Origin: Gammaproteobacteria bacterium | Lineage (GTDB): Bacteria > Pseudomonadota > Gammaproteobacteria > Pseudomonadales > Azotimanducaceae | Reading direction: 5' to 3' | Assembly (NCBI GenBank): GCA_030425195.1 | Contig: JAUIAV010000009.1 | Location: 1-64,000, forward strand | Length of the DNA: 64,000 nt | Shown: positions 20,029-30,611 of the stretch, one piece after another | Layout: every line of letters begins with the position of its first letter | How positions within the stretch are numbered: position 1 is the first letter of the stretch | Translations under genes and position numbers: made by a program | Notes under the pieces: model-generated | Databases searched by the model: none | The model's input: the letters and a program-made list of their open reading frames with translations, nothing else | Told to the model about the DNA's origin: nothing

Positions 20029-21498
20029 ATGAGTGAGACACCCGTACTGGTGGGCATCGCCCAGAATGAGCAGCGCCCGCAGGATCCACTGAAATCGAAG
20101 GAGCCGCTGGCTCTGATGATCGAGGCGGTTCGCGCCGCCGCCGAAGACGCCAACGCCCCGGCCCTGCTCACCGAAGCCGGCAGCATCCGGGTGGTCCGCG
20201 GCATATGGCCCTACAGGAACCCGGGCAGAGTGATCGCCGAGACCATCGGCAACCCTGCCGCGGAAACCCGGATGTCCCAGTTCGGCGGCAACTTCGTGCA
20301 GACCACGCTCAACCAGGCCGCTCTGGACATCCAGTCCGGGCGCCAGGAAGTGATCATCATCACCGGCGCCGAATGCGGCAGCACCCAGGCCAAAGCCCGG
20401 CGTGCCGGCCTCAATCTGCGGGAAGACCTGGCCTGGCAGCAGGCGGAAGGAACTCCGGATGCCATGATCGGAGAAGACGTGCCCATGATGGCCGACATCG
20501 AGCGCGCCATCGGTCTCGTGCAGCCGATTCAGGTCTACCCCATGTTCGAGAACGCACTGCGTCACCATCTCGGCGAGACGCTCGACGATCACATCCGCCG
20601 GGTCTCCGAGCTCTGGGCCGGATTCTCCCGGGTGGCCGCCGGAAACCCCCATGCCTGGCTGAAGGATGAGAAAACCGCTGAAGAGATCCGCACGATTTCG
20701 AGCAGCAACCGGCCGGTCTCCTTTCCGTACCCGAAGCTGATGAACTCCAACAACAACGTGGATCAGGGTGCCGCTCTGATTCTGTGCTCGGAGAGCCGGG
20801 CCCGGGCTCTCGGGATCCCGCAGGACAAGTGGGTGTACCCCTGGACCGGAACCGATGCCCACGATGCCTATCAGACGGTGAACCGGGACACCTTCTACGA
20901 GTCACCGGCCATCCGGATCGGCGGGCGTCGGGCCCTGGAACTGGCGGGCATGAATGCAGAGGAAGTGGACTTCGTGGACGTCTACAGCTGCTTCCCGGTT
21001 GCCGTGCAGGTGGGCGCCAGGGAAATCGGCCTGGACCAGACCCGGCCGCTGACCGTCACCGGCGGTCTGACTTTCGCCGGCGGGCCTCTGAACAACTATG
21101 TCATGCATTCCATCGCCCGCATGGCCGAGCTGCTCAGAGAAAACACCGATGCCCGGGGTCTGATCACCGCCAACGGCGGCTATCTGACCAAGCACGCCTT
21201 CGGCATCTATTCCGCCACCCCACCGTCCACGCCGTATCAGCATCTGGACGTGCAGGCGGAAGTGGACCGGATACCGCTGCGTGAGGCGGTGGAAACTCAC
21301 AACGGACCGGCCACCGTAGAGGCCTACACGGTCATGTACGCCGGCGAGGCCCCGAAGATCGGCTACGTGAGCGCGCTCACGGATACCGGTGTGCGCACGC
21401 TGGCGACGACCGAAGATCCGGACGTCCTCGCCGCAATGACGGCCGAGGAATTCTGCGGCAGACCGGTTCGGCTCGCTGACAAGGTCGCCAGCTTCTGA
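20029..21498 (+). CDS. Thiolase-like protein (TLP1 type) without canonical catalytic residues
   Basis: The 489-residue product has a thiolase fold over about residues 1-390 and an extra C-terminal domain (about 395-489), as in the acetyl-CoA acetyltransferase-like proteins called thiolase-like type 1. The usual nucleophilic cysteine position aligns to [14 protein letters not shown], with glycine instead, and the C-terminal GHP loop reads [12 protein letters not shown], so the loop histidine is also lost. [12 protein letters not shown] corresponds to the NEAFA motif. Acyl-CoA or lipid-related chemistry is possible, but the reaction is unknown. The ATG at 20029 follows the tRNA closely; the upstream open frame runs through the tRNA and is ignored. 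Confidence 0.82.
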   Translation: MSETPVLVGIAQNEQRPQDPLKSKEPLALMIEAVRAAAEDANAPALLTEAGSIRVVRGIWPYRNPGRVIAETIGNPAAETRMSQFGGNFVQTTLNQAALDIQSGRQEVIIITGAECGSTQAKARRAGLNLREDLAWQQAEGTPDAMIGEDVPMMADIERAIGLVQPIQVYPMFENALRHHLGETLDDHIRRVSELWAGFSRVAAGNPHAWLKDEKTAEEIRTISSSNRPVSFPYPKLMNSNNNVDQGAALILCSESRARALGIPQDKWVYPWTGTDAHDAYQTVNRDTFYESPAIRIGGRRALELAGMNAEEVDFVDVYSCFPVAVQVGAREIGLDQTRPLTVTGGLTFAGGPLNNYVMHSIARMAELLRENTDARGLITANGGYLTKHAFGIYSATPPSTPYQHLDVQAEVDRIPLREAVETHNGPATVEAYTVMYAGEAPKIGYVSALTDTGVRTLATTEDPDVLAAMTAEEFCGRPVRLADKVASF

Positions 21499-21539
21499 GT
21501 CGGGCAGCCACACCGTCCGACTCCAGCCGGACCACGGAA

Positions 21540-21950
21540 ATGCCGATTCCCGCCGGTCTGTTCAGGCGTCTGGCCGCCATGGTCTACGACGCTCTGCTGG
21601 TGGCGGCCATCCTCATCACCACCATCACCCTGATGGTGGTGATGACCAACACGCCGGTGGCCGGGCACAACGTGCTCGGCCTGCTCTTCCTGGAGTCCTT
21701 CGCGTTCTTTGCCTATTTCTGGATATTCCGCGGCCAGACCCTGGGGATGCTGGCGTGGCGGCTGTCCATCACCACCGGCAGTGGCTATCAGATGACGTTC
21801 AGCCAGGCTCTGCTGCGTTACTTCGGCGCCATGCTCGGCTTCGCGCTGCTCGGGCTCGGCTACCTGTGGATCCTGGTGGATGCACAGAAGCGGGCGTGGC
21901 CCGATCTGATCTCGGACACCCGCGTGCTCTTCACACCCAGGTCGAAGTAG
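21540..21950 (+). CDS. RDD family membrane protein
   Basis: A 136-residue integral membrane protein with the RDD domain: the N-terminal FRRLAAMVYDALLVAAILI carries the first Arg and Asp, and LILVDAQKRAWPDLISDTRV-like sequence ends the domain. About three membrane helices are visible. RDD proteins are associated in some bacteria with ion transport, but the substrate here is unknown. It ends immediately before the convergent lptG stop. The same neighbour is found next to lptG in Pseudomonas. Confidence 0.88.
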   Translation: MPIPAGLFRRLAAMVYDALLVAAILITTITLMVVMTNTPVAGHNVLGLLFLESFAFFAYFWIFRGQTLGMLAWRLSITTGSGYQMTFSQALLRYFGAMLGFALLGLGYLWILVDAQKRAWPDLISDTRVLFTPRSK

Positions 21951-23024
21951 TCACCGCAGCCGGGCGAGCCCCCAGGCGCCAATCAGCGCACAGGCCAGTA
22001 CGGGCAGCGCCACCGCCAGCGGCGCCGGCAGATCGTAGACCATGCTCATGGGCGCGAAGAGATCCTGCAGGTATTTGAATCCGAGCCCGGCAAACACGCC
22101 AACGGACAGGCGCACGCCCATCCCGACTTCGCGGAGAGGACCGAGGATGAAGCCAAGGGCCAGAAGCGCCAGACCGAGCACCGAGAACGGTTGCAGGATC
22201 TTGCTCCAGAAAGCGAGCTCATAGACGCTGGTGGAGAGAGACTCCCGTTCCATGTAGTCGATCTGCCGGTAGAGGTCCTGCAGCGAGAGCTTTCTCGGTT
22301 CCACCAGAACGCGGATCGTCAGCAGCCGCGGATCCACCTGACCGTCCCAGCGCAACACCGGCTCGGCCCTCACCTCGTTCTCCGTGTCCCCGATCAGGGT
22401 TTCCACCACGTCATGCAGGCGCCAGTGGGCATCGTTCCCTGGCACGTACTCGGCGCGGGCAGCGGCGACGGTACGCACCAGCCGACGATCCTCGTCGTAC
22501 CAGAACTGCATCACGTCGATGAGCTCGCCCTGGGCGCCCAGATTACCGGCTCGCATGTTCATGGCCCCTTCCCGGTACCAGTAGCCCCTCGTCGCCTGGC
22601 GGGCCGCACGCTCACCCATGGCTTCCGCCTTGAAAATCTCGGCCCGTTCCTCGCCTTTCGGCGCCACCCACTCCCCGAGCGCGAACCCCAGAGCGAACAC
22701 CACGGCGGCCGGCCAGGCGACCGCCAGATAGATGCGCGCCGGCGATACCCCGGCCATGCGGAAAATCACGATCTCCGAGCGGGAAGCGAGCGAGCCGAGG
22801 CCGATCAGCGCCCCCAGAAAGACCACATAGGGCAGCACCTCGTAGATGCGCCGGGGGACGGTCAGTGCCACGTAGACGAACATCTCGCTGACCAGATAGG
22901 TCGCATCGTCTTCCCGCAGTTCCTCCAGCATGGCGAACAGGCTCATGAGACCGACGAAGGCCAGCAGGACGACGCCCGTGGCGAGCAGCACGGCGGTGCC
23001 GATGTAGCGGTCCATTCTCAACAT
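21951..23024 (-). CDS. lptG: LPS export ABC transporter permease LptG
   Basis: One of the two transmembrane subunits of LptB2FG, which extracts lipopolysaccharide from the inner membrane. It starts MDRYIGTAVLLATGVVLLAF and has three N-terminal helices, a periplasmic beta-jellyroll region (about 135-255) and three C-terminal helices ending in LPVLACALIGAWGLARLR. Length 357 residues (E. coli LptG 360). It lies four bases after lptF. Confidence 0.94.
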   Translation of the reverse strand: MLRMDRYIGTAVLLATGVVLLAFVGLMSLFAMLEELREDDATYLVSEMFVYVALTVPRRIYEVLPYVVFLGALIGLGSLASRSEIVIFRMAGVSPARIYLAVAWPAAVVFALGFALGEWVAPKGEERAEIFKAEAMGERAARQATRGYWYREGAMNMRAGNLGAQGELIDVMQFWYDEDRRLVRTVAAARAEYVPGNDAHWRLHDVVETLIGDTENEVRAEPVLRWDGQVDPRLLTIRVLVEPRKLSLQDLYRQIDYMERESLSTSVYELAFWSKILQPFSVLGLALLALGFILGPLREVGMGVRLSVGVFAGLGFKYLQDLFAPMSMVYDLPAPLAVALPVLACALIGAWGLARLR

Positions 23025-23028
23025 GGCT

Positions 23029-24099
23029 TCAGACCCGCGCCGGCTGGTTGGACGCTCTCAGCAGCAGCCAGCCGATGGCCAGGAAGGCGCCGTGGACCAG
23101 CCATATGCCGAATGCGGCCGGCAGCAGACCATCGCTGATCGCGTTCCGGTTGAAAATGATGGCCGCGTAGTATGCGACGAAGAGACCGAGCCCGGGCACC
23201 AGCCGTGCGAAACGGCCATCCCGGGGTTTGGTGCGGGCCACACCCACCGACACCAGACCGCCGATGAGAACGACCAGGGGCAGCGCAAGCCTGAAATGCA
23301 GCTCCGCCATGGATTCCGCATCGCCCCGGTTCCTGAGTTCGGCAGTGGAAATCGTCTCAATCCCCGGTTCCCGGGTCCGGGTGCCCTCCTCGAGCCGCTG
23401 CTGCAGACGGCCGAAGGAGACGACCTGATAGTCGGGGTGGCCGGCGCGGCCCAGGTAGCGGTGCCCGTTGGTGAGCACCAGATAGCGGGTTCCGGTCACC
23501 GGATCCACGCGCTGCTCGCCGGTTTCCGCCCGCACCGTCATGGGCGCCGAGTCCCCTTTCAGCTCAGCCAGAAAGACGCCTTCGAGTGAATCCCCGGTCT
23601 CGCTGATGGCGTCCGCATAGGTCACCCGCTGGCCGCGGAAGTAGATGTGGAAGATCCCCGGCGTAAGCAGGCTGAACTCGGAGTTTTCCTGCTCCTCGGC
23701 GAGAAATTCCGTGAGCCGCCGGTCGAAGTCCGGCGCCAGCAGAAGACTGAAACAACCCACCAGCACTGCAACCACCATCGCAGGCATCAGAAGCCAGCGC
23801 AGGACACGCCCGGGGCCGACGCCGCCGCCTCGCAGCACGACGAATTCGCTCTCCGCGTGCAGCCGACCCAGCGTGAGTAGAATCGCGAGCGACCAGCCGA
23901 ACGGCAGCAGCAGCTGCAGAAAGCCGGGCAGGCGGAGATAGAGAATCCTGATGATGCTGTCCGCCGCATACTTGCCGAGCGCTGCATCCTGCAGATAGCT
24001 GATGAAACGCCCGCCGACGGTGACGGTCAGCAGCACGGCGGTGACCGACACCAGCACCAGGATGAGCTCCCGGTTGATGTATCGCGCGGCAACGGCCAC
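23029..24099 (-). CDS. lptF: LPS export ABC transporter permease LptF
   Basis: Second membrane subunit of LptB2FG. The 356-residue protein has RYINRELILVLVSVTAVLLT and further N-terminal helices, GRLHAESEFVVLRGGGVG (coupling region facing LptB), a periplasmic jellyroll, and C-terminal helices including LALPLVVLIGGLVSVGVART. It is divergent from pepA with 96 bases between them, the standard gammaproteobacterial layout. Confidence 0.94.
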   Translation of the reverse strand: MAVAARYINRELILVLVSVTAVLLTVTVGGRFISYLQDAALGKYAADSIIRILYLRLPGFLQLLLPFGWSLAILLTLGRLHAESEFVVLRGGGVGPGRVLRWLLMPAMVVAVLVGCFSLLLAPDFDRRLTEFLAEEQENSEFSLLTPGIFHIYFRGQRVTYADAISETGDSLEGVFLAELKGDSAPMTVRAETGEQRVDPVTGTRYLVLTNGHRYLGRAGHPDYQVVSFGRLQQRLEEGTRTREPGIETISTAELRNRGDAESMAELHFRLALPLVVLIGGLVSVGVARTKPRDGRFARLVPGLGLFVAYYAAIIFNRNAISDGLLPAAFGIWLVHGAFLAIGWLLLRASNQPARV

Positions 24100-24195
24100 G
24101 TCAGACCGATCTCACGGGCGCGCATAGGCGCGCAGCGGCTTTTCGCCTAGAATTGCGCGCCAAGTAGGGATTCCTCAGGGCTCATTGACGGGATT

Positions 24196-25653
24196 ATGAA
24201 GTATTCGACCACGACCAGCACCCTGGCAGAGGCCAGAACCGACTGTTTGATCGCCGGATTCAGCCAGTGCCGACGGGCGGCGGGCCAGCAGGGTGCAGCC
24301 AGCCACTTCAGAAACGCAACCACGGATTTCGAGGACAAGAGTGGCCAGACACTGCTGATCAATTTCGGATCGTCAGGCCGGATCCGCCGCATGCTGGTGG
24401 TCGGTGGTCTGAAAGGTACGCTCACCGAGTCCGACTTCAGAAAAGCTGCCGCCGCTGCCGCCAAGGCGCTTGCCGCCGTGAAGGCGAAAAGTGCGCTCTG
24501 GGCCATTCATGATATCGGCGTCAAAGGCAGAGACCCGTACTGGAAGACCATGGCCAGCATCGGCGCTCTGAACGACACGCTGTACAGCTTCAATCCCTAC
24601 AAGACGTCGGAGGTGACGCCACCGACCCTGAAAGCGGTCGCCCTTCATGCGGATGGCAGAAGCCGCGCCAACGTTGCCCGGGCCGTTCGCCATGGTCAGG
24701 CCGCGCTGGCGGGTCTCGACTGGGCCAGAGACCTGGGCAATCAGCCGCCGAACGTCTGCAATCCGGGCTTTCTCCTCAAGGAGGCCCGCAAGCTGTCCCG
24801 GCTTCAGAACGTGAGCGTGACGTCACTCGACGAAAAGAAGATGACCGAGCTCGGCATGGGCGCCTTCATGGCAGTCAGCCAGGGGAGCGATACGCCCGGC
24901 AGAATGATCATCATCCGCTACAACGGCGCCAGGAAGGCGGACGAAGCGCCCGTGGTGCTGATCGGCAAGGGCATCACCTTCGACACCGGCGGCATCAGCA
25001 TCAAACCATCCGCCAACATGCACGAGATGAAATGGGACATGTGCGGTGCAGCCACCGTCATGGGCGCGACCCGGGCCGCCATCGACGCGAAACTGCCCGT
25101 CAACCTCATCACCATCGTTGCTGCCGCCGAAAACATGCCCAGCGGCGGAGCCACGCGCCCCGGCGACATCGTCACCACCTCCTCGGGAAAAACGGTGGAA
25201 ATTCTGAATACGGACGCCGAAGGGCGCCTGGTGCTCTGCGACGCGATCACCTATGCCACCCGCTACAAACCGAAAGCCGTCATCGACGTGGCCACCCTCA
25301 CCGGGGCCGCCATCGTCGCGCTGGGCAACCACGCAACCGCCGTGTATGCCAATGACGAGGACCTGGCCAACGCTCTGCTGGAAGCCGGCGAATACAGCGG
25401 AGACCGCGGCTGGCGCATGCCCCTGTGGGACGAGTACCAGGCATCACTGAAGAGCCAGTTCGCGGACCTGGCGAACATCGGCACGGGTGGAGCCGGTTCG
25501 GTGACGGCCGCCTGCTTCCTGTCCCGTTTCGCCGAAGATCTCTCCTGGGCACACCTGGACATCGCGGGCACCGCCTTTCCGAAGGGACCGCAGAACGGCG
25601 CAACCGGACGGCCGGTGGGCATGCTGTTCCGCTACCTTACCGAGCAGGCCTGA
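24196..25653 (+). CDS. pepA: Leucyl aminopeptidase (M17)
   Basis: Cytosolic di-metal aminopeptidase; PepA of E. coli also binds DNA in Xer recombination. Metal and catalytic residues are in GKGITFDTGGISIKP (Lys, Asp), EMKWDMCGAA (Asp) and NTDAEGRLVL (Asp, Glu, Arg). The N-terminal domain (1-160) is the less conserved macro-like fold. Length 485 residues (E. coli 503). It is the first gene of pepA-holC-unknown-valS. Confidence 0.96.
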   Translation: MKYSTTTSTLAEARTDCLIAGFSQCRRAAGQQGAASHFRNATTDFEDKSGQTLLINFGSSGRIRRMLVVGGLKGTLTESDFRKAAAAAAKALAAVKAKSALWAIHDIGVKGRDPYWKTMASIGALNDTLYSFNPYKTSEVTPPTLKAVALHADGRSRANVARAVRHGQAALAGLDWARDLGNQPPNVCNPGFLLKEARKLSRLQNVSVTSLDEKKMTELGMGAFMAVSQGSDTPGRMIIIRYNGARKADEAPVVLIGKGITFDTGGISIKPSANMHEMKWDMCGAATVMGATRAAIDAKLPVNLITIVAAAENMPSGGATRPGDIVTTSSGKTVEILNTDAEGRLVLCDAITYATRYKPKAVIDVATLTGAAIVALGNHATAVYANDEDLANALLEAGEYSGDRGWRMPLWDEYQASLKSQFADLANIGTGGAGSVTAACFLSRFAEDLSWAHLDIAGTAFPKGPQNGATGRPVGMLFRYLTEQA

Positions 25654-25680
25654 GCCGCGTCCGGCCGGCATCCGTTCGCA

Positions 25681-26124
25681 ATGACCCGGATTGATTTCTA
25701 CATCCTCGAAGACGTGAACCTCGCCGCCCAGCACCGCTTTGCCTGCCGGCTGGCCGCGAAAGCGCTGGCAGCCAACGGTCAGAAGGTGGTGGTGCACGCG
25801 CAGGACGAGCCGACCGCCAGGCAGATCGACGAACTGCTCTGGGACTATCCCGACCGGCGGTTCGTGCCTCACGCGCTTCAGGGCACCCCGGAAGCACAGG
25901 CGAATGACGTGCTGATCACCTGGCAGGAGCCGCCCCACTTCGACGGTGTGCTGGTCAATCTGGCTGCCGGGGTTCCGGAGTTCTTCAATCGCTTTCACCG
26001 GGTCGCGGAAGTGGTGGTCGGAGAAAACCGCGATCAGGGACGGGAGCGCTACCGCTTCTATCGTCACCGGGGCTATCCCCTGTACGATCACCGGATGAAA
26101 GAGTGGGAAACGGGTGCAGGCTGA
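25681..26124 (+). CDS. holC: DNA polymerase III chi subunit
   Basis: HolC joins the clamp loader and contacts single-strand DNA-binding protein. The 147-residue product begins TRIDFYILEDVNLAAQHRFACRLAAKA and has the mid-region LWDYPDRRFVPHA and VLVNLAAGVPEFFNRFHRVAEVV, all typical of HolC. It follows pepA by 27 bases and ends just before the next start, as in E. coli (pepA-holC-valS). A HolD-like partner is encoded at 47738. Confidence 0.94.
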   Translation: MTRIDFYILEDVNLAAQHRFACRLAAKALAANGQKVVVHAQDEPTARQIDELLWDYPDRRFVPHALQGTPEAQANDVLITWQEPPHFDGVLVNLAAGVPEFFNRFHRVAEVVVGENRDQGRERYRFYRHRGYPLYDHRMKEWETGAG

Positions 26125-26126
26125 CC

Positions 26127-26738
26127 ATGAAGAAGTCTGAAGATCGAAGCCGCGACAGCGATCCGCAGGATGATCAGGACGAACTGCTGGGCGACCTGGA
26201 ATCCATCAAGGAACTGCTGGACGAGGAGGACGACGTAACGGCGTCCGATCCGGCCCAGGTTCCGCTTCTGGACGACATGGTCGACGGCGCGTATACCCTG
26301 GACGATTCCGCTTCCCTCCTCTCGGCAACCCCCGCGCTCGGCGGCCCGCGCGGCAGCCGGAATGCCGGTCAGGGATCGAAGGAACCGGGCGATCGTGTTC
26401 TGAGCGAGGATCTGTTCGATTCTCTGCTCGGAGACAGGTGGAAGCTTTCGGCTTCCGACATCCTCACGGAAGCCCGCGGGGCCATCGAGGCACACCGTAA
26501 CGACTGGTCGCCCGAGGATACGGACGAGCTGAACGAAGCGCTGCGGGTCCGCATCGACGAAACCCTGACGGAATGGCTGCGGCAGACGGTCACGAGCCGG
26601 ATGGACGAGCTGCACGCCGTGCTGCTCGAAGCCGCGGAAGCCACCATCAGCGAAAAAATCAGAACGCTCATCGAGAGGCGCCGTGCCGAGCTCGAAGACG
26701 AGCTCAGGAATCACCCGGACGGATACTCCGGACACTGA
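26127..26738 (+). CDS. Acidic protein of unknown function between holC and valS
   Basis: A 203-residue protein I cannot assign. The N-terminus is strongly acidic ([20 protein letters not shown], then [11 protein letters not shown]). The middle is Ser/Gly-rich and probably disordered (about 65-95). The C-terminus is predicted helical and charged (LREWLRQTV-type helix, then [17 protein letters not shown]). Pseudomonas has a similar acidic gene at this position. The ATG at 26127, two bases after the holC stop, is preferred to one overlapping holC. It may be co-expressed with the replication and tRNA-charging genes. Confidence 0.8.
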   Translation: MKKSEDRSRDSDPQDDQDELLGDLESIKELLDEEDDVTASDPAQVPLLDDMVDGAYTLDDSASLLSATPALGGPRGSRNAGQGSKEPGDRVLSEDLFDSLLGDRWKLSASDILTEARGAIEAHRNDWSPEDTDELNEALRVRIDETLTEWLRQTVTSRMDELHAVLLEAAEATISEKIRTLIERRRAELEDELRNHPDGYSGH

Positions 26739-26767
26739 TCGCCTTTCGGCGGAACGACGGACAATTC

Positions 26768-29545
26768 ATGGACAGCAGTTTCGATCCACACAGCATAGAG
26801 CAGTCCCTCTACGACGAGTGGGAGCACGCCGGCTACTTCGCGCCGGACGGGAACGGCCAGCCGTACTGCATCGTCATCCCACCGCCGAACGTCACCGGCA
26901 GCCTGCACATGGGCCACGCCTTCCAGCACACGCTCATGGATGCGCTGATCCGCTACCACCGGATGAAGGGAGACCGGACGCTGTGGCAGATGGGCACCGA
27001 CCACGCCGGGATCTCGACTCAGATGCTGGTCGAACGGCAGCTGAACGGCGAAGGCATCTCCCGCATCGACATCGGCCGGGAGGCGTTCGTCGAGAAGGTC
27101 TGGACCTGGAAGCAGGAATCCGGCGACAACATCTCTCAGCAGCTCCGCCGCATGGGCTCTTCTCTGGACTGGTCCCGTGAGCGCTTCACGCTGGATGAAG
27201 GATTCTCCAAGGCAGTCCTGGAAGTCTTCGTCCGTCTGCATGAGGAGGGCCTCATCTACCGCGGCCAGCGGCTGGTGAACTGGGATCCGGCGCTGGGCAC
27301 CGCCATCTCGGATCTGGAGGTGGAAAACACGGAGGAAGACGGCAAGCTCTGGCACTTCCGCTATCCGCTCGGCGGAGGACTGACGACGTCTGACGGCAAA
27401 GATCATCTGGTGGTGGCGACCACCCGCCCGGAGACCATGCTCGGCGACACCGCGGTCGCCGTTCACCCAGAAGACGAGCGCTATCAGAGTCTGATCGGTG
27501 CCACCGTCGTCCTGCCTCTGGTCGGCAGAGAAATTCCCATCATCGCCGATGACTACGTGGATCGTGAATTCGGTACCGGGTGCGTGAAGATCACCCCCGC
27601 TCATGACTTCAACGACAACGAGATGGGAGCCCGGCACGGTCTCGATCTGATCAGCATTCTCGCACCCGACGCGAGCATCAACGACAACGCGCCCGAACCC
27701 TACCAGGGACTGGACCGGTTCGCCGCACGGGAGAAGGTGGTTGCCGATCTCGACACCCTCGGTCTTCTCGAGAAAGTCGAGCCGCACAAGCTCATGGTGC
27801 CGCGCGGTGACCGATCCGATGCGGTGATCGAGCCGCTGCTGACCGATCAGTGGTTCGTCAGGATCCAGCCCCTCGCGGATCCCGCCATCGCCGCGGTGGA
27901 GAATGGCGACATCGAGTTCATTCCGAAGCAGTACGAGAACGTCTACTTCTCCTGGATGCGGAACATCCAGGACTGGTGCATCTCGAGGCAGCAGTGGTGG
28001 GGGCACCAGATCCCGGCGTGGTACGACGAAGCCGGCAATGTTTACGTGGGCAGGACGGAGTCGGAAGCGAGGGAGAAGAACGGCCTGGCCGAAGATCTTC
28101 CGCTCCGCCAGGATCCGGACGTGCTGGAAACCTGGTTCTCTTCCGCCCTGTGGACCTTCGGCACCCTCGGCTGGCCGGAGCAGACGGAGGAGCTGTCCCA
28201 GTTCCATCCCACCAACGTCCTGGTGACCGGCCATGACATCATCTTCTTCTGGGTAGCCCGGATGATCATGATGACGCTCAAGTTCACGGGGCAGAAACCG
28301 TTCGAAAAAGTCTACATACACGGCCTGGTCCGCGACGCGGAAGGCCAGAAGATGTCCAAGACCCGTGGTAACGGTCTCGATCCGCTGGACCTCATCGACG
28401 GTATCGGTCTTGAGGAGCTGGTCGCCAAGCGGACGAGCAACCTCACCCAGCCCCAGATGGCCGCCCGTATCGAAAAACAGACCCGCCGGGACTTCCCGGA
28501 CGGCATTCCTTCCTACGGCACGGACGCGCTGCGATTCACCTACTGCGCGCTCGCCAGCACCGGGCGCGACGTTCGTTTCGATCTGGCCCGTATCGAAGGC
28601 TACCGGAATTTCTGCAACAAGCTCTGGAACGCTGCCCGCTTCGTGCTCATGAACTGCCGGGAAGCAGAGCTTTCAGGTCCTGCCACGTTCAGCCTGGCGG
28701 ACCGCTGGATCCAGTCACGAACCCGGACCATGCTGGCGGATGCGGAGCGCGCCATCGGGACCTACCGGTTCGACATGTACGCGAACACGGTGTACGAATT
28801 CGTCTGGCACCAGTACTGCGACTGGTACCTGGAACTCACCAAGCCGCTTCTATGGGACGAATCCGTCCCCGCGGAGGAGCTGCGGGGCACCCGGCGCACC
28901 CTGCTCACCACCCTGGAATGCCTGCTGCGGGCCGCGCACCCGATCATGCCTTTCATCACCGAGTCCATATGGCGTGAGGTTGCACCGCTCCTGGAACTGC
29001 AGGGCCCAACCATCATGCTTCAGCCGTTTCCGATGGCAGACGAGTACGTCAGCGACAGCGAAGCCGATGCTGCGGTGGAATGGCTGAAGGGCGTCATCGT
29101 GGGTCTGAGAAACATCCGCGGCGAAGCCGGCATCAAACCCGGCCAGGAGATCGAGGTCCTGTTTCAGGACGGCGATGATTCCGATCGGGCGCTTTCGGAA
29201 ACCAACCGGTCTCTGCTCGGTCGGCTCGCCAAAGTGACCGGAATCCGGTGGCTGGAGCCCGGGGAAGTCCCCCCGCCGAACGCGCTTGCCCTGGTCGGCG
29301 ATCTGAGGGTCATGGTGCCGCTCGCCGGTCTCATCGACGTGACCGCGGAACGGGGCCGAATCGGCAAGGAAATCTCCCGGCTGGAGAAAGACCTCGAACG
29401 GATCGAGAAAAAACTCGGGAACGAAGGCTTCGTCTCAAAGGCACCACCCGAAGTGGTGGAGAAGGAACGGCAGAAGGCCGGCGACGCCCGCTCGACACTC
29501 GAGGTGCTGGCAGCGCAGCTGGATGCGCTCGAAACTCTGACCTAG
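26768..29545 (+). CDS. valS: Valyl-tRNA synthetase
   Basis: Class I synthetase charging tRNA-Val, with editing. HIGH appears as HMGH in [16 protein letters not shown], and KMSKS as [10 protein letters not shown]. The editing CP1 domain ([19 protein letters not shown]) lies between. An anticodon-binding domain and the valine-specific C-terminal coiled-coil arm (about 860-925) end the protein. The start [24 protein letters not shown]-type segment matches the family, giving 925 residues (E. coli 951). Confidence 0.97.
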   Translation: MDSSFDPHSIEQSLYDEWEHAGYFAPDGNGQPYCIVIPPPNVTGSLHMGHAFQHTLMDALIRYHRMKGDRTLWQMGTDHAGISTQMLVERQLNGEGISRIDIGREAFVEKVWTWKQESGDNISQQLRRMGSSLDWSRERFTLDEGFSKAVLEVFVRLHEEGLIYRGQRLVNWDPALGTAISDLEVENTEEDGKLWHFRYPLGGGLTTSDGKDHLVVATTRPETMLGDTAVAVHPEDERYQSLIGATVVLPLVGREIPIIADDYVDREFGTGCVKITPAHDFNDNEMGARHGLDLISILAPDASINDNAPEPYQGLDRFAAREKVVADLDTLGLLEKVEPHKLMVPRGDRSDAVIEPLLTDQWFVRIQPLADPAIAAVENGDIEFIPKQYENVYFSWMRNIQDWCISRQQWWGHQIPAWYDEAGNVYVGRTESEAREKNGLAEDLPLRQDPDVLETWFSSALWTFGTLGWPEQTEELSQFHPTNVLVTGHDIIFFWVARMIMMTLKFTGQKPFEKVYIHGLVRDAEGQKMSKTRGNGLDPLDLIDGIGLEELVAKRTSNLTQPQMAARIEKQTRRDFPDGIPSYGTDALRFTYCALASTGRDVRFDLARIEGYRNFCNKLWNAARFVLMNCREAELSGPATFSLADRWIQSRTRTMLADAERAIGTYRFDMYANTVYEFVWHQYCDWYLELTKPLLWDESVPAEELRGTRRTLLTTLECLLRAAHPIMPFITESIWREVAPLLELQGPTIMLQPFPMADEYVSDSEADAAVEWLKGVIVGLRNIRGEAGIKPGQEIEVLFQDGDDSDRALSETNRSLLGRLAKVTGIRWLEPGEVPPPNALALVGDLRVMVPLAGLIDVTAERGRIGKEISRLEKDLERIEKKLGNEGFVSKAPPEVVEKERQKAGDARSTLEVLAAQLDALETLT

Positions 29546-29596
29546 GGAGCCTCTGAACAAGTACGCGCAACGCTGCGTGGCCAGAGGCGCCCTAGG
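29541..29596. terminator. Long interrupted palindrome between valS and the convergent oxidoreductase
   Basis: CCTAGGG (29541-29547) pairs with CCCTAGG (29590-29596), and GCCTCTG (29549-29555) with CAGAGGC (29582-29588), with one A/G mismatch between the two blocks. An inner ACGC (29563-29566) pairs with GCGT (29575-29578). The two opposing stop codons (TAG, both strands) lie inside the outer arms. There are no T runs. It could terminate transcription in both directions or be a relic of a small mobile palindrome. Confidence 0.5.
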
Positions 29597-30560
29597 CGCC
29601 GACGGCGAGCACCACTTTTCCGAAAGTCTGATCCGCCGCCACCAGATCGTGCGCCCGCTCGGCCTCCTCGATGGGGATCACTGTCTCGACAATGGGTCGG
29701 ATACGCCCGCTTTCGAAGTGCGGCCAGACCTCGGCAGCGAGTTCGTCCATGACGGCTGCCTTGGCGGCGACGCTCCGGGCTCTCAGTGTGGAGCCGATGA
29801 TCCGCTGACGCTTCACCATCAGAATTCCCAGGTTCACCTCCGCCTGTGCCCCGCCCATCAGTCCGATGACGACCAGACGGCCATCCGGACCCAGCACCGC
29901 AAGGTTGTCGGCAAGATATCCGGCACCGACAGGATCCAGGATGACGTCCGCACCCGATGGCGCCCAGGCTTTGACCGCGTCCACGAAAGACCCTTCGTGG
30001 CGATTCCAGCCGCCATCGGCACCCAGCTCGACACAGCGCCCGATCTTTTCCGCCGCACCGGCAGTGACGAAACAGGGGTTTCCCTTGAGCCCGCAGAGCT
30101 GAATGGCAGCGGTTCCGACGCCGCTGGCACCGGCGTGCAGGAGCACCCTTTCCCCGAGGCGGGCGCCGGCCTCCATGAAGACATTCAGCCAGGCGGTGGC
30201 AAAGACCTCCGGAATGGCCGCCGCTTCCTGGAAGGAGAGGTTTCCGGGAACGGGCAGCACCTGCCCGGCCGGCACCACCACTTCTTCCGCGTAGCCGCCG
30301 CCGGCGAGCAGCGCACAGACCCGGTCGCCGACCGCGACCCGGCCCACACCCTCACCCGTTTCCAGCACCTCCCCCGCACATTCGAGCCCGAGTATGGGGC
30401 TTGCCCCGGGTGGCGGCGGGTAGCTTCCGCTGCGCTGGACCAGATCCGCCCGGTTGACGGCACTGGCGTGTACGCGGATGCGGACGTCACCGATGCCGAC
30501 CGCGGGCAGATCCGCCTCCGCCCAGACAAGCCTGCCATCGTCGATCCGTATGGCCTTCAC
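29592..30560 (-). CDS. Zinc-free NAD(P)H quinone oxidoreductase (MDR superfamily)
   Basis: Medium-chain dehydrogenase/reductase of the quinone oxidoreductase type, close in pattern to the PIG3 group. It shows SAVNRADLVQRSGSYPPPPGAS, the NADPH-binding LLHAGASGVGTAAIQL, and LMGGAQAEVNLGILMVKRQ. Zinc-binding cysteines of alcohol dehydrogenases are absent. A GTG at 30560 with a strong GGAGG seven bases upstream is preferred over the upstream ATG, giving 322 residues. The physiological quinone or enone substrate is unknown. Confidence 0.9.
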   Translation of the reverse strand: MKAIRIDDGRLVWAEADLPAVGIGDVRIRVHASAVNRADLVQRSGSYPPPPGASPILGLECAGEVLETGEGVGRVAVGDRVCALLAGGGYAEEVVVPAGQVLPVPGNLSFQEAAAIPEVFATAWLNVFMEAGARLGERVLLHAGASGVGTAAIQLCGLKGNPCFVTAGAAEKIGRCVELGADGGWNRHEGSFVDAVKAWAPSGADVILDPVGAGYLADNLAVLGPDGRLVVIGLMGGAQAEVNLGILMVKRQRIIGSTLRARSVAAKAAVMDELAAEVWPHFESGRIRPIVETVIPIEEAERAHDLVAADQTFGKVVLAVGA

Positions 30561-30611
30561 GTTTGCTCCTCCCCGGCGTTTCCGCCCGCCTGACACCAGG
30601 ACATCCCTGGT

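Noticed and set aside
26711-28321. A 536-codon minus-strand frame antisense to valS
   Set aside because: ValS motifs fix the coding strand; this frame has no family features.
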